The notes under the pieces were generated by a model. The model was not told the DNA's origin, searched no databases, and saw only the letters and a program-made list of their open reading frames with translations. Shown here one piece after another: positions 12,198-24,648 of a DNA stretch of 64,000 nucleotides. Every line of letters starts with the position of its first letter. Within the stretch, counting starts at the first letter, position 1. The stretch is from Limonium bicolor. Its lineage: Eukaryota; Streptophyta; Magnoliopsida; Caryophyllales; Plumbaginaceae. The translations under genes were made by a program, and so were the position numbers. The stretch lies in assembly GCA_023374045.1 (NCBI GenBank), contig CM041777.1, positions 109,147,588-109,211,587 on the forward strand. Reading direction: 5' to 3'.

Positions 12198-13305
12198 ATC
12201 TACAAAATAGAATATAAAATTTTTAAATAATATTTTTGAATTGTGTTAATTAAAAAAATATTATATAATTTATTTTGAATAAATAATTTAGGTCTTAGAA
12301 TTTTTTTAATAAGTCAATATTTTATAATATTTAACATTTTTTCATTTTTTTATAATTTTTTATAATATATAATACTTTTGATAGTTATCTATTATTTTTA
12401 CAATGTTTTGATTTTTTTGTGAATTTTAGTGAATTTTTTACACTTAGGGGCATATTGTGAATTTAAAAGTACTTTGTTAACTAGTTGAGGTATTTTTGTC
12501 TTTTTTCTTTCTGGTCAATGACATAGTGGCATTTCATAGAGTTTTACAAAAATATGGTGGCAGGTTGTGACTTTCTATTTTTAGGGGCATTTCATGAATT
12601 TGCCAAAAATATAGTGGCATTTAATGAAATATCCCTAATATAAATGACCCGTTGTATCATAAAATTGTAATGGTATAATGGTTAGAGATGGAAGTAGTAT
12701 TTGAGTTGTTCTATCTATAAAATAGAATATAAAATTTTAAAATATTCTAAATATTATTTTAAAATATAAATTAATTTATTTGAATAAATAATATAAACTT
12801 ATAGAAAAAAATTATATAAAAAATGTATGGTAAAAATTATGGTACTTAATTGGTATAAAGTAGTAAAAAACTTTGGTACAAATTAAGTTTGTAAAACAAT
12901 ATATTCTTTTTTATGGTATTGGATGATTAAAAAAATCTAAGAAATATTAACTTTTTCAATATTTTATGATATATTAATATATTTTTTATTTATTTTACAA
13001 ATTTGTATAATTTTTTATAATATTTATAATATTTTTTAAAAAATTTATAGTTATCTAAATTTTTATAGTATTTTGAATTTTTTTGTGAATTTTAGTAAAT
13101 TTTTTAATACTTAGGGGCATGTTGTCGACTTTAAAAGTAATTTGTTAACTAGTAGGGGTATTGTTGTCTTTTTTTTCTTCTGATTAATGACATAGTCATA
13201 TTTCATTGACTTTTACAAAAATGTAGTGGCATCTTGTGATATTTTTTTTATGGGGCATTTTCATGAATTAGCCAAAATTATAGTGACATTTCATGAAATT
13301 GGATT
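12198..13305. repeat. Diverged direct duplication in AT-rich DNA
   Basis: Block A (about 12198-12640) and block B (about 12713-13305) both begin ATCTA(C/T)AAAATAGAATATAAAA. Both end with the same order of phrases: CTTAGGGGCAT, TTTGTTAACTAGT, ACATAGT, TTTTACAAAAAT, TGGGGCAT or AGGGGCAT, and CATGAAAT or AATGAAAT. There is no coding content. It is probably an old non-autonomous element copied in tandem. Confidence 0.7.
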
Positions 13306-14075
13306 TAATATATGTAGGACAAGAGAGAGTAACCCTTCAATGTCACTTGGGTGGGTGTTCTTTCATTTCAATATGGCTTGAATGAGATTATTCAATATTA
13401 TGAGATGAAAATCCAAATGTTATTTTGATTATAAAAGAAATGAAGGGAAAGAGGCCGATAAAAGTGGGTTCAAAAAGTAGTTAGTGGTCAAATACCACAT
13501 CAAGCAGTATTGTCGGGTATTTGTCGATCAAACACCACAGGATCAAAGACAATAGATCATATCATCATCCCTCTTTCCAATCTGCTACCTTTGCTTTGCC
13601 ATGGTTCCACCTGCTGTCTTCTCTCATCTCCCCTTGATTTCTTCTCCCACTCTGCCAAATCTGCATAAACTTACAGAGATTTGGCTTTTACTAATTTAGC
13701 ATCTCTGTCATATGGTTTTCTCTTTTCCATTTCTTGAGTAAATGTCGCATGCAATCAAATACGTAGATTATCCTGAATAGGGATTTTCATCCGGAACTGA
13801 CTTTTCTCTCTGATCCCTCCTTCCTGCGGCTAGGGTTTCTGGTCAATTAATCTGTGCCCTAATTTGAAACTTAGGAGGAGGAGAGGGGGGTCAGCCAGCT
13901 ATCGATCGATCGGTCTGCAGGGTTGTTGATTAATTTTCTTTCTGAATGACCAAGGAACAAGAAGAGGACGAAGAAGAAACCATTATTACATCCAATTAGC
14001 AATCCCAGAAACGTAAAATACATATACGTGATCGATACATTAAGCCATCAGGAGATATAAAAGTATAATATTAAC

Positions 14076-17000
14076 ATGGGATCCCCATCAGGCGATGGTG
14101 GATCTAATTCATTTTCGTTTACGGAATCTAGACCACCACCCGGTCCGTCATCGACTCCTCTGGCCTCAGGCGCCTACTCAACTTCATCAACAAACTGCAG
14201 ATTGAGGCGTCCCCCTCCTCCCCTAAAATGGGGTATCAAGGACAAGTTACCCTCTTATGAGAACAAAAGAAGATTAGAAGATCAACATTGGCCACCTCCT
14301 CCTCCACCTCCCTCCTCCCCTCCCCCACCTCCTCCACCTCCACCACCACAATATGACAAGGACGGTCACCTTATCACTGCCCCACCACCGCGAAGTAATG
14401 AGTCAAACAATGCAGGTGCCATTGCAGGGGCGGTCCTGGGTCTTGGGTTGTTGCTGATCATAGCAATTTTTTGTTTCTTTAGGAAGAAGAAGAAGGATCA
14501 GAAGAATCAAGAGTTGTACAGCAACCTACCTCCTCCTCAAGGTAGGTAGGATCAATTGATGGATTTAGTTAATATGTTTATTTATCATCACTTCATGGAT
14601 GATCTTCATATGCTTATGCCACGATCCATAAATCAAAACCATATATAAATATATGTATATATGATTACTGGTGCAGGTATGAATTCATCCAGTCCCCAAC
14701 AAAGCCCATGGTACAATTCACCGTCACCAGCTAGGCCAAATAACCAATCACCAGCAGGCATGGAAACATTATCTCAAATGGCTGGCGGTGGAGGGTGGCA
14801 ACCAATGGCACCACCAACTCCTTCTCAACCCGGAGGTATGATGAGTAGCAACGCAAGCGTGACATCACTTTACTCATCAGGACCAATGCGGCCTGTACTC
14901 CCACCTCCACCGCCATCGATCCCTGCGGGTTTGAACAAGAGCTCGTTCACATACGAAGAGATGCAGCAGGCGACGGGTGGGTTCTCGCAAGCTAATCTTC
15001 TAGGGCAAGGCGGGTTCGGATATGTCCACAAGGGTATCCTACCTAATGGTCAGGAAGTTGCTGTGAAGAGCCTGAAAATTGGAAGTGGGCAAGGAGAGCG
15101 AGAGTTTCAAGCTGAAGTAGATATTATCAGCCGGGTACATCATCGTCATTTGGTAACGTTAGTTGGGTATTGTATTGGTACAAGCGGGCAGAGGATGCTG
15201 GTTTATGAGTTTGTTCCTAATGGAACACTTGAATACCATCTTCATGGTACGCGCGTATCTATTATCGTTATCAATTTATGGTTTAGTGATATTATATTTG
15301 TTGAGCGCGCATTGTTGTGTCATTGAATTGGGCTTGAGTTTCCTGATTATATAAATTGATAAGATGCCTGTTTTAATGAAAATCAGTGAAGGTTGTTTAT
15401 GATGGTTAGTTTCTTCTTCTTGATCAGGGAAAGATCGGCCTGTGATGGATTTCCAGACGAGGATGAAGATTGCTCTTGGATCAGCCAAAGGGCTTGCTTA
15501 TCTCCATGAAGATTGTAAGTAAAACTTGTTAGTAAAATGCAATTAGTAGTACCTTAGGTACGGAAACTATATTCATATTTAAATTAAAAGGTTTAATGAT
15601 ATATAGTATCAATTATCATCCCGAAACATGACAGGCCACCCCCGCATCATTCATCGAGACATCAAGTCTGCAAACATCCTACTTGACGAGTGTTGCGAGG
15701 CTAAGGTATATTTGTGGTTTTTTTTATAATTTGGGCATATAGCCATTTTGATTGAAATAAATCCTGGAGAACTAGGTGGATGGGTTTGATTGGGTCTCGT
15801 TAAAACCTCTCTAAACAAAACCCTGTAGGAAAAAGCTCGGAGGGGGAAAAAGAGTACCCAACGCATCCGATTACAGCCCTAATTAACAAAGTATTCAACC
15901 AATACATAACAAAAAACAGCAACATGCATCAAAAGCCAAGTACGAACGACACCCGTCCTCAAAAACCAAACACCCAGTTACAACTCTAAGTTACAAATAA
16001 TCTTTCAAAGATGACACACCAATAAAAGTATTGCAAGATAGGGGGATGTCTTTCCACGAGATCTTAGTCCACCTCCAGATCCCCAGTTTTATCTGGGTGA
16101 TGACACCATTAACTTCACATACTTCCTCTCGGAATATTACATTATTTCGTTGTAGCCAGATATAGTAGACCCCATAACAGAATGTTGTCTTCCACACACG
16201 CCTCATCTTGGGATGCATGGGGACTGAAAACCAATCTTCGTATATTTGTGCAATTTTCTCACGGAAAGTAAACATCACATTCCACCATCTTAGGATACAC
16301 TCCCAAATTCATATTATCAACGGGCAGTGAAACAGAACATGTTCCAGTTTTTCCAAGACTCTCTTACACCAGGGGCAGAAACTGCTCCCAGTAGGAACAA
16401 TATCTCTCTCGAACAGGATTTCCCGGGTCACTAGTCTTCTAAGGATTGCAAACCATAATGTCAATTCGACTCTAGGTTCACACAAACCTTTCCAAACTAG
16501 CATTAGATCCACCTCCTATGAAACCGCCTGCACCTCAAGATTATGCAAAAGTAATGAGGTAGTAATATCTTTAGTAATAGAAGACTCACCTCCCATTGTC
16601 CAGGTCACCTCATCCATTTCATTCGAGGACGATGGGGCCTGGCGCAGAGCAGCGCGTAGCTAAAGCATCAAGTCCTCGTATTCGAATAGTGCACGTCTCC
16701 ATCTAAACTCCCATCTCCACATACCATCTACGAATTCACCCATATCCACAACATTACTCTCCTGCTGCAAACTGAGTTGGAACAATCGTGGGAAGGGGCA
16801 TTTCAAACTGTCGACACCAGCCCAGCAATCGTACCAAAAACTAGCATCTTTGCCACTCCGTATTACTATCTTCAGTTTTTCTGCAAGAACTGTTTGAAGA
16901 GGAGGGCAGTCTGTTGTTGCCTTCATCATGAATACCAGATACCCTTCAAGCATGCTCTCTCAGTATTTATTTCCCCTGAATGGATACCCTGCCTCATGCA

Positions 17001-19035
17001 ATATATTGATCGTAAAGCTCGTTTCCAGAGAGAGTGGTTTGTTTTTGCAAAACTGTACCTCCAATTGGCCATGAAAGCCAAATTCTTTAATTGTAAATCT
17101 GAGAAACCAAGTCCACCCATAGCCTTTGGGCGCGACATTTTCCCCCATAAGACAGTAGTTAGGAATTTACTAGTATTCTTACCCCAAAAAAATTGCCTTT
17201 GAAGCGAGATTAATTTTTTCCTAACCTTCACCGGAATAACAAACAAACTAGCATAGTATAAAGGTATAGCATCAAGCACAGACCTGACAAGTACAGCACG
17301 CCCCGCTTTTGAGAGGCTTGTAGCCTTCCATGTTGCTAGCTTGCTTTTAACTTTTTGAATCACCGGCTCTCATGTTGCAGCTTTTCTTGTATTCGCGCCT
17401 AACGGACATCCCAAATATGTGGCTGGCAACTCCCCCACCTGGAAACTGAATATATCTTTAATCATTTGAATCTCTTCCGCATCAGCATTGATACAGTAGG
17501 CTTTGAATTTCTCTAGATTCAGCCTCAATCCACTCATTTCAGCAAAGGTTAAGAGGATCATATGTAGGTGAACAAGTTCCTCTTTCTCTATCTTGCTAAA
17601 AAGCATTACGTCGTCAGCAAAATGCAAGTGAGTTACCCTCACATGCTTTTCTCCAACACTCAACCCCGATTAAACTCCTTGCTCCACGGCACATTGTATT
17701 AACCAATTCAACACCTCAACCGTTATAACAAACAATATGGGTGAAAGCGGATCACCTTGTCTTAAACCCTGACTTGGAGAGAATGGTTTAGTAGGTGAGC
17801 CATTTACTAATAAGGAAACCCTTGTGGTCGTGATACACTCTATTATCCACTTTCTCCATTTGTCACCGAATCCCATACACCCCATCATCTTTTCAAGGAA
17901 TTCCCATGATACGGAATCATAAGCTTTCCTCAGATCGATCTTCAACAACAACCCTTTTCTCTTACTCTTCTTAAGCCATGTGATTACCTCGTTGAATTAG
18001 TTATAAAATCCCACGTACCCTAAAACTAATTTGCTTATTTCTAATTGTTCTCTTAATTAATTTATTTAAGGTGGCTGATTTTGGGCTGGCTAAGTTGTCA
18101 AATGACACTAACACTCACGTTTCAACTCGGGTCATGGGTACATTCGGGTAAGCAACCAGTGATGATGATCAGCACAGCATGGATGGAGTCCTATAAATAT
18201 ATGTTGATTAATCATTAATTAATTTGCATCATGTAATTCAGGTATTTGGCTCCTGAGTACGCCTCCAGTGGTAAACTGACAGAGAAATCTGATGTGTTCT
18301 CGTACGGAGTGATGCTACTGGAACTGATTGCAGGTAGACGCCCAATTGGCGCCAGCAGTGATGATGATGATAGCTTAGTCGACTGGGTTAGTACTACTCC
18401 TCTTTTTGTATCATCTTCTACAATACATACACTAACTGCAGCTGCCTGCTAGACAGTTAAACAAACTAATTAAACAATAAAGTACATTCTCATTCCTTAA
18501 TGATCGATCACGTATACAAATTAAATCATGTACATTATTTAATCTCCAGGCTAGACCTCAACTTTCAAGAGCAATAGAAGAGGAGAATTTCAGCTGGTTG
18601 GTGGATCCACTCCTAGAGAATAACTACAACACACAAGAAATGAAGCGGATGATAGGTTGTGCCGCTGCTTCCATCAGACATTCCGGTAAAAGACGACCTA
18701 AAATGAGCCAGGCAAGTAACTAATCAATTAGCAGCATTCAATTAGCAGTATGTATATAAGTATATTATGTCATTATACGTTTACTATGTGATCGGGAAAT
18801 TAATAACATACTGATCAATCGATAGATCGTGCGGGCGTTGGAGGGAGATGTGCCGGTAGACGATTTAATGGAAATTGGGAGGAGACCAGCAGGTAACAGT
18901 GCTGGTAGCACTTACAATTCCGGCGGGGATTCCGACTATGACCAGTATGATGCTTCGCAGATGCAACGAAGGCCTAGACAAGGGAACAACAATAGTAGCT
19001 CCGAGCACTCAAACGAATACAACCGTCGTGGATGA
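14076..19035 (+). CDS. Proline-rich extensin-like receptor kinase (PERK family)
   Basis: Eight exons: 14076-14541, 14677-15246, 15428-15514, 15635-15705, 18071-18147, 18242-18386, 18550-18711 and 18826-19035. They join in phase to 596 codons including TGA, so 595 residues, the usual PERK size. The N-terminal part is a proline-rich, wall-facing region with Ser-Pro and poly-Pro runs. One membrane span follows (about residues 110-132, [15 protein letters not shown]) with a KKKK stop-transfer. After a flexible linker comes a Ser/Thr kinase domain: glycine loop GQGGFGYV, lysine in [24 protein letters not shown], and APEY in the activation segment. The tail is Ser/Asn-rich. PERKs sit in the plasma membrane and are thought to sense cell-wall state. 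All introns are GT-AG except intron 7, which starts GCAAGT. Intron 4 is 2365 bp because it holds an antisense LINE. All catalytic motifs are present, so the gene looks functional. The exact PERK paralogue cannot be named. Confidence 0.95.
15717..17998 (-). mobile_element. 5'-truncated L1-type LINE in PERK intron 4, antisense
   Basis: Read on the minus strand, it opens inside the reverse transcriptase ([18 protein letters not shown], 17951-17870). It continues with [11 protein letters not shown] and, after one TAA stop (about 17667), the catalytic loop [10 protein letters not shown] (about 17605), then the L1 thumb (17363-16926). After further breaks come the zf-RVT zinc motif (FCPWCKR...HVLFHCP, 16400-16310) and a C-terminal segment to 15991. 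The 3' untranslated part runs to a T run at 15717-15724, the complement of a poly(A) tail. The endonuclease and ORF1 are absent, so it is 5' truncated. A few stops and frameshifts make it inactive, but it is the least decayed LINE here. No convincing TSD was found, so both ends are approximate. Confidence 0.88.
18712..18717 (+). promoter_or_regulatory. Non-canonical GC 5' splice site of PERK intron 7
   Basis: The exon ends ATGAGCCAG and the intron begins GCAAGT. The exon phase and the downstream acceptor GATAG before ATCGTGCGG leave no nearby GT alternative that keeps the kinase frame. GC-AG introns with an otherwise strong donor are a known minor class. Confidence 0.85.
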
Positions 19036-20299
19036 TCCTCTCGATCTCAAGGTCAATTCTTTTATTAACTAAGCCTGGGGAAGATCAGAAGATCACACAT
19101 CTAAATCTCAGCAGTTGGAGTTGAAAGAGGGAGCAGCACGGCCACGGAAGAGGGGTAATCTAATTTGCAAGATTTGACATTAATTAATTAGGGCACGTTT
19201 CTTTTTCGGTGGATCGATTCATTCTTGTTTGGTTAATTTGACTATTTTTTTGTTTCATTTGTTTCTTCGTTTGAGGTGGGTTTTCAAGAAGGTTAATTTA
19301 CGTGTGTAGGAGTGAGTATTCGATCGTCCTTGGTGGGTGATATCTTAATGCGACGACAATTGGAAGGAATTGGAAAGGGGATGTGTGATTAATCACATGC
19401 ATGAAAGATAAATATATTTGTATTGTATTTTACATCGAATTCCCTAGCTAGAGAGGAACTTTTTTCAATTAATCTGTCATATCAATTAAGTAGTTTCAAG
19501 TACAAGTTTTATGGGATTTTAAAAGATAGATCCTAAACCTCCCATAGTACATACATACAAATATTTTAAAAAAACGAGAACAATTGTAACCTTAATTTGT
19601 TAATGTCCGGGACTCAAAGTATTTGCGAATGCAATCGTATTCCGGAACCGCTATTTTGTTTATAATTACAGTAGTGGATAGGTTTCAGAACCGCTATTTT
19701 GTATCCTCCATTTATAAGTTTACATATAAACTACACTATTATGGAAATATTAGAGGAATGTTGAAGGCTACATAGCGGACTCTTTGGGATCTGTAACTTT
19801 AAAAGTCTATGTTTATTAGATGAGAATGTTGAAGAAGTTTCTCAAAAAAGTTATGGGTTGGTGCATTGAGCAGTGGTACAAGTACAACTGCCTACTACTT
19901 ATTTTGGGCCTTAATTTTGATAGGAATCCTAATTCAAAGTTTAAGGATTTCATACATGTAAAGAGAATACGAAAACCCTATGTCTTCTTCTCGGTGTATC
20001 GATTCCATAACTTTTCTCATGAACAAAAGGTTGTGTTCATCAAAACGAACGATGTTCTCCCTTCTAGCGGGTAGCTACCCTTTTTTGTCAACTCTGTTCA
20101 TCTTCCGAGCTTTAGTGGGTTCCTCTTTGAACCTAAAGCTCAAATTTCACCTCCGTGAACTATCTTCCATCATCTCTCTGATGAGATATATATATATATA
20201 TATTTCTCTAACCTTTGTCTTTAGCCCCACCGTGTTTGCTCGACTTCTTCTCCTCCTCTCAACGCCCGTTCTAAAGGGTTGTGTTAGCTCCCGGTGCTT
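19036..20299 (+). other. PERK 3' flank and intergenic DNA
   Basis: It starts as the PERK 3' untranslated region; no clear polyadenylation point could be fixed. A phrase GAACCGCTATTTTGT occurs twice (about 19646 and 19689). No gene is seen; short open frames at 19820-20300 have no recognisable domain. Confidence 0.6.
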
Positions 20300-23200
20300 G
20301 GTTTAAGCCGTTCGTTTGGTTCCATTGGTCTAAGCCATTCCAAAGGGTTACAGACATCATGGAGGATTCAAAAGCTTTATTGTGGATAGCTCCAAAAAAA
20401 GAGGCGGAATCGCCCTCCTCTGGCGTGACACGATTAAGACCCAAATTATATCTCTTTTACTGCTCACCATATTGATTAGTGGGTTGAAAAAGGCCTTGGC
20501 TCAGGGTAGAGATGTACGGGTATCTATGGTTGGCCAAATTCTAGCGGTGGATGAAGAACATGGTCTCTTATTTGTAGCCTTAGAGAACCAGGTCCGCAAC
20601 CTTGGCTTGTTTTCAAAGACTTCAAGGAAATCTTGTTTAGGTATGAACAAAGAGGCCAATCTAATTGAAATCGTAGTAGAATGAAGGCCTTCGGAAATTG
20701 CTAAGTCTCTGTGAACTTGGTGATATGGGTTTCGTGGGAAACATCTGCACGTTTACGAACAAACAATGGGGTCACTTCAACACCCGGAATCGTCTTGATT
20801 GTTTTGTGGCTACCTCAAGCTGGTCGAACCTCTTCCCTACTGCTCAAAATGTTCACTTGTGCTATCGTTGGACCATAGGCCTATTAAGCTAAATCTGATG
20901 TCTGTGCAACGTAGGGGTCCCCATCTTTTTCGCTTTCAGAACTACTGGGCGAATGATCCAGAGTGCAAACAGATTGTTCACAAGTGCTGAAGGAATTTAA
21001 ACAGCAATGGCAACTTTACTGATATTGTTGTCTCATGCGGTAGTGCCCTTAAAAGATGGGGGAGCCATAAATTCAGGTCTGAGAACATCCAACTAGCTGA
21101 AATCAAAGAGGAAATCAACTTGGTTGCTAGCCTCGCCTTTACCCCATAATCTTTATCTTGCTTGAGAGATCTTAATAGGGAGCTGGACTCGCTCCTCCTT
21201 CGTGAGGAAATCTGTTGAGATAGAAATGGGTAGGAGAAGGTGATTGCAACACATCTTTTTTCTTCAACAAAGTTCAAGCCAGAAGAAGAAAATACACTAA
21301 TACAGAATTTCTCTAGGCTCAATTGCCTATGACTGGAACTTTATCAAAAGTTTGGCTCATAACCACTTCGTTAATTTGTTTCGATCAACACAACCTGAGC
21401 AAAACTCTCACTTATTGGCTTGTGTTGAAAACCAGTGCCACAAGACCTCTTCAATCTGCAAGGGCAAGAATTTTTCAGGGAGGAAGTCATTCTAGCTTTA
21501 AAACAGATAAATCTCAGGAAGGCCACGGGCCCGGATCTAGTTAATGGTGTTTTTATTAGAACCTACTAGGATATCATTGGAGAAAACTTTGTTGATTCAG
21601 CCCTTGTGGTCCTTAACATTGATATTATGCCGACGGGACTCAATCACACGCACATTGACCTCCTCTCAAAGAAGCCTAGGGCGAGTTCCATCAATGAATT
21701 TAGGCCTATTTCATTGTGTAACACTACACAATCATTGCGAGGGTGCTGGCTAATCAATCAAAGGATTCTGTGAGTCTTGTTATCTCTGAAGATCAGGGAG
21801 CTTTTATACCCAAAAGATTAATTTTCAACAACATTATCACCGCTCTAAAGCTCATCAATTCCATGAAATGCTCTAGCGCCACTAGAAAGAGTTGTTTTGC
21901 TCTCAAGCTTGACATGGCAAAAGCCTTTGACAGGGTCGAATGGTCTTTTTTCCTTTAGTTCTTCGTAGTACGGGGTTTCACTCAAGATGAATAAATGTTG
22001 TTGAAAAATGCATCTCCACAGTTTCCTTCTCGGTCCTTATCAATGGCCATCCTGGCCATAGTTTCTTCCCAGAAAAAGGTCAGAGACAAGGTGATCCTCT
22101 ATCACCTTTTCTCTTTGTGTTGTATGAAAACCCTATCCTCGAATCTTCATACCTCAACTCTTTCTAGGACTATAAGAGGGTTCTCCATGCGTGTCCTCAA
22201 TTTCAACATTCCCAGACTTCTTTTTACAAACGATTGTGTTATCTTTGGCCATGTGAATGCAAAAAATGCTAGAAACATTATGCAAATCAATGATGAGTTC
22301 TGTGAGGCATCTGGGCAATGTATGAACCCAGACAAGTTAGGACTCATGTTCTCTAATGAGTTAGAAGATAGTGTGAGGAGGGAGATCTCGGGTATCGTTG
22401 GGGTCAAGGAGGTTAATGACCTGGGTTTATATATGGGATTCCCTAGCTCTTTAGGAGACACAAGAACCAAGTCTTCGGTTACATCAGAGATAGAGTTAGT
22501 TAGAGGGTCCAAAGTTGGGACCTCACCCTTTCTAAGGCGGCCAGGGGTATTCTCTTAAAGTCAGTTCTACAAGTCATCTCTTCTTATATTATGGGTATTA
22601 TTCACCTTCCTCGATCCCTTATTAAAGATATTCAAGGCATCACCAGAAATTTCTGGTGGTTGGGATCCTCAAGTCAAAAAAGGTAATTTGTGGCGAAAGT
22701 GGGATGTGTTTTACAATAGACTGGATAAGGGTGGTTTGGGATTCCGAGATCTTAGCGCACTCAACGATACCTTGTTGACCAAGTAAGGTTGGCGACTTCT
22801 GAACCAACCTAATCTTCTTGTCTCTCAGGTGATCTTAGCTAAATACTCATTAGGTTGCATCTTCAATTCCCACCTTGGACCCAAGCCTAGCCCAATCTGA
22901 AGATCCATATGGAGAACTTTAGACCTTCTCAAGCCTGGAGTTTGAAAATTTATTAGAGATGGATGCACAACCCGTCTCACTGACAGGTGGCTGCTTAATA
23001 TAAAAGATGGTAAACTTTGGAATCAAAAGCTCCCTGTGCTTGATCGGGACCATGGTAGAGTTGCTTGGTTGATTAACTCCAATGAGCAATCGTGAAATCT
23101 TGAGTTAATAAGAAGCTTGTTCACGGAGGATGATTATAATTCTATCTTAAGCATCATCCTCCCCTCATCACCAAAACCGGATAGTTGGAGTTGGGGTGGA

Positions 23201-24350
23201 CAAGAATGGGCAATTTTTAGTTAAATCAGCTTATTTTATGGCAAGGAATTTTCACTCCCTTGATGGAACATCTCCTTCTTATGGTTCCATGAATGGCGCA
23301 TCTATGAAGCGGTTGAGGAAATGCCCCCTTCCCCCACGTGTTAAGCTCTTCGTCTGGAAACTCTTCCAAGGCATCATCCTGTGTGGTGCCGTTATCTCGC
23401 ATCGTTGCCAGAACAATCATCGGAGTTGGTGCCTCATATGTGGATAGCACAAGACTCTAACTCATATTTTCCTCAAATGTCATGTAGTCAAAGATTGGTG
23501 GTCCTTGGAAGGTGTGGATCATCCAAAGGCTATCTGTGATGATAATTGGTTTTATGATTGGATTATCTCTGCATGTGCTCATTGCGACCATGATTATGCC
23601 CTTAAAATTGTTACACTTTGTTGGAAGATTTGTATGCCAGATGTCAGCTTGGACATAACAGAGCACATTCCTTTACCCATGGTATGGACCAGGTAGCTTT
23701 TTTCTTGAGGTTGCTTGTCCTAAGTGCCCAAGTGCTCCAGGAAGCTTTCCGTACCTTAACCCTTCTTCTAAGATTTCAGTCTAAGTTCTTGTCGACGGGA
23801 GCGCTTCAAGTGAAGGTCCAGGTACTGGTGCAATATAAGGGATTTTTCAAGAAACATCTTGGTAGCGGGTATCTCGAGCGACTCAATCTTATGGACCCCC
23901 CCCCCCCAAGATAATTGAGTCAAAAGCTATTATTTTAGGTTTGAAGATCACGCTTGAACTTTGTTACCTCAGTGTTCATCTTTTTTTTATTGCCTTGCGA
24001 ACATCAATTGTCTCAAGGGCGAAGGAGAAGTATGTCAAGATGTCGACATCATTCTTAAAGAAGCAATCCTACATTACTCTAGATTTCGTAGATTCAGCTG
24101 GTACTATATTCCAAGAGCTAGTAATGTTGAGGCCCACCCCTTGGTCATTCTAGGTAGAACTGAAGCACTTAAGGGAGTTTGGTTTGATCACTACCCCCCC
24201 CCCTCCCCTGTATCAGGAACTTTATCGCTTAATATCAGTATGCGTCTTTTCGAAGAAAAAAAGTTTGTCTTCATCTACCGTAGAAACAATTTCAAGGTTG
24301 GGAAAGAGAACATTGTTGCTTTTCCTGTTATATCATCAGGTATATTCATG
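20300..24350 (+). pseudogene. Broken L1-type LINE ORF2 (sense)
   Basis: Fragments in all three frames follow LINE ORF2 order. An endonuclease part comes first (SSKKRGGIALLW at about 20383, and FTNKQWGHFNTRNRLD at about 20752). Reverse transcriptase follows: EDQGAFIPKRLIFNN and KLDMAKAFDRVEWS at 21790-21950, then [12 protein letters not shown] at about 22085. The catalytic loop reads LLFTNDCVIF at about 22215. Then come the thumb (LKSVLQVISSYIMG, about 22555), a zf-RVT region (PLPPRVKLFVWKLF at about 23320, CLICG at about 23440, and a His/Cys tail), and an RNase H-like end (about 23780-24150). Many frameshifts and stops are present, and the catalytic FADD has become FTND, so it is dead. Its ends are approximate; no TSD was found. 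Confidence 0.85.
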
Positions 24351-24549
24351 TGACCATGCAAAAAATTAAGTCTTCTATTCCCTGGAATGAATATATTATT
24401 TCCAACTTTTTTTACCTAGTTAGATGATTGCTCACAATAATTGTTAAAAGTGAAATTGTTTCTTGAAGTTGTAATTAATGACTGAACCACGATTCACCTT
24501 TCAAATGTTACAACAAGCATACTGAGAGTTGAAATGCGTTAACAGTTGT

Positions 24550-24648
24550 ATGAAACCCTACATTTTTGCTTGTGAACACGATGATAGTCTTTGCGTATTT
24601 TCATATGATGAAGCTGCCAAGGTAGCTATCTTAACTATTAAGGAGTAG
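24550..24648 (+). pseudogene. Exon-like remnant (unrecognised protein)
   Basis: An open frame starting ATG at 24550 contains ACEHDDSLCVFSYDEAAKVA and runs to a TAG at 24646. The homologous stretch at about 31355-31435 keeps the same residues with silent or conservative changes (CVFSYD against CIFSYD), after one extra T upstream. It reads like a fragment of a real protein, but I do not recognise the family. Confidence 0.4.

Larger units (their letters stand above)
11661..14075. other. Intergenic DNA and 5' leader of the PERK gene
   Basis: No gene is seen. The content is poly(A)/poly(T)-rich with a motif cluster at 11765-12070 and a duplicated block at 12198-13305. The last 250-300 bases before the PERK ATG (CT-rich, then purine-rich) look like a 5' untranslated leader, but I cannot place the promoter or transcription start. 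Confidence 0.6.

Noticed and set aside
12660..12700. Possible tRNA-like A-box (GTAATGGTATAATGGTTAGA)
   Set aside because: No B-box at the right distance and no cloverleaf potential seen.
23891..23908. Run of about 13 C bases
   Set aside because: Simple homopolymer in a decayed LINE; a second C run at about 24195 is similar. No function inferred.
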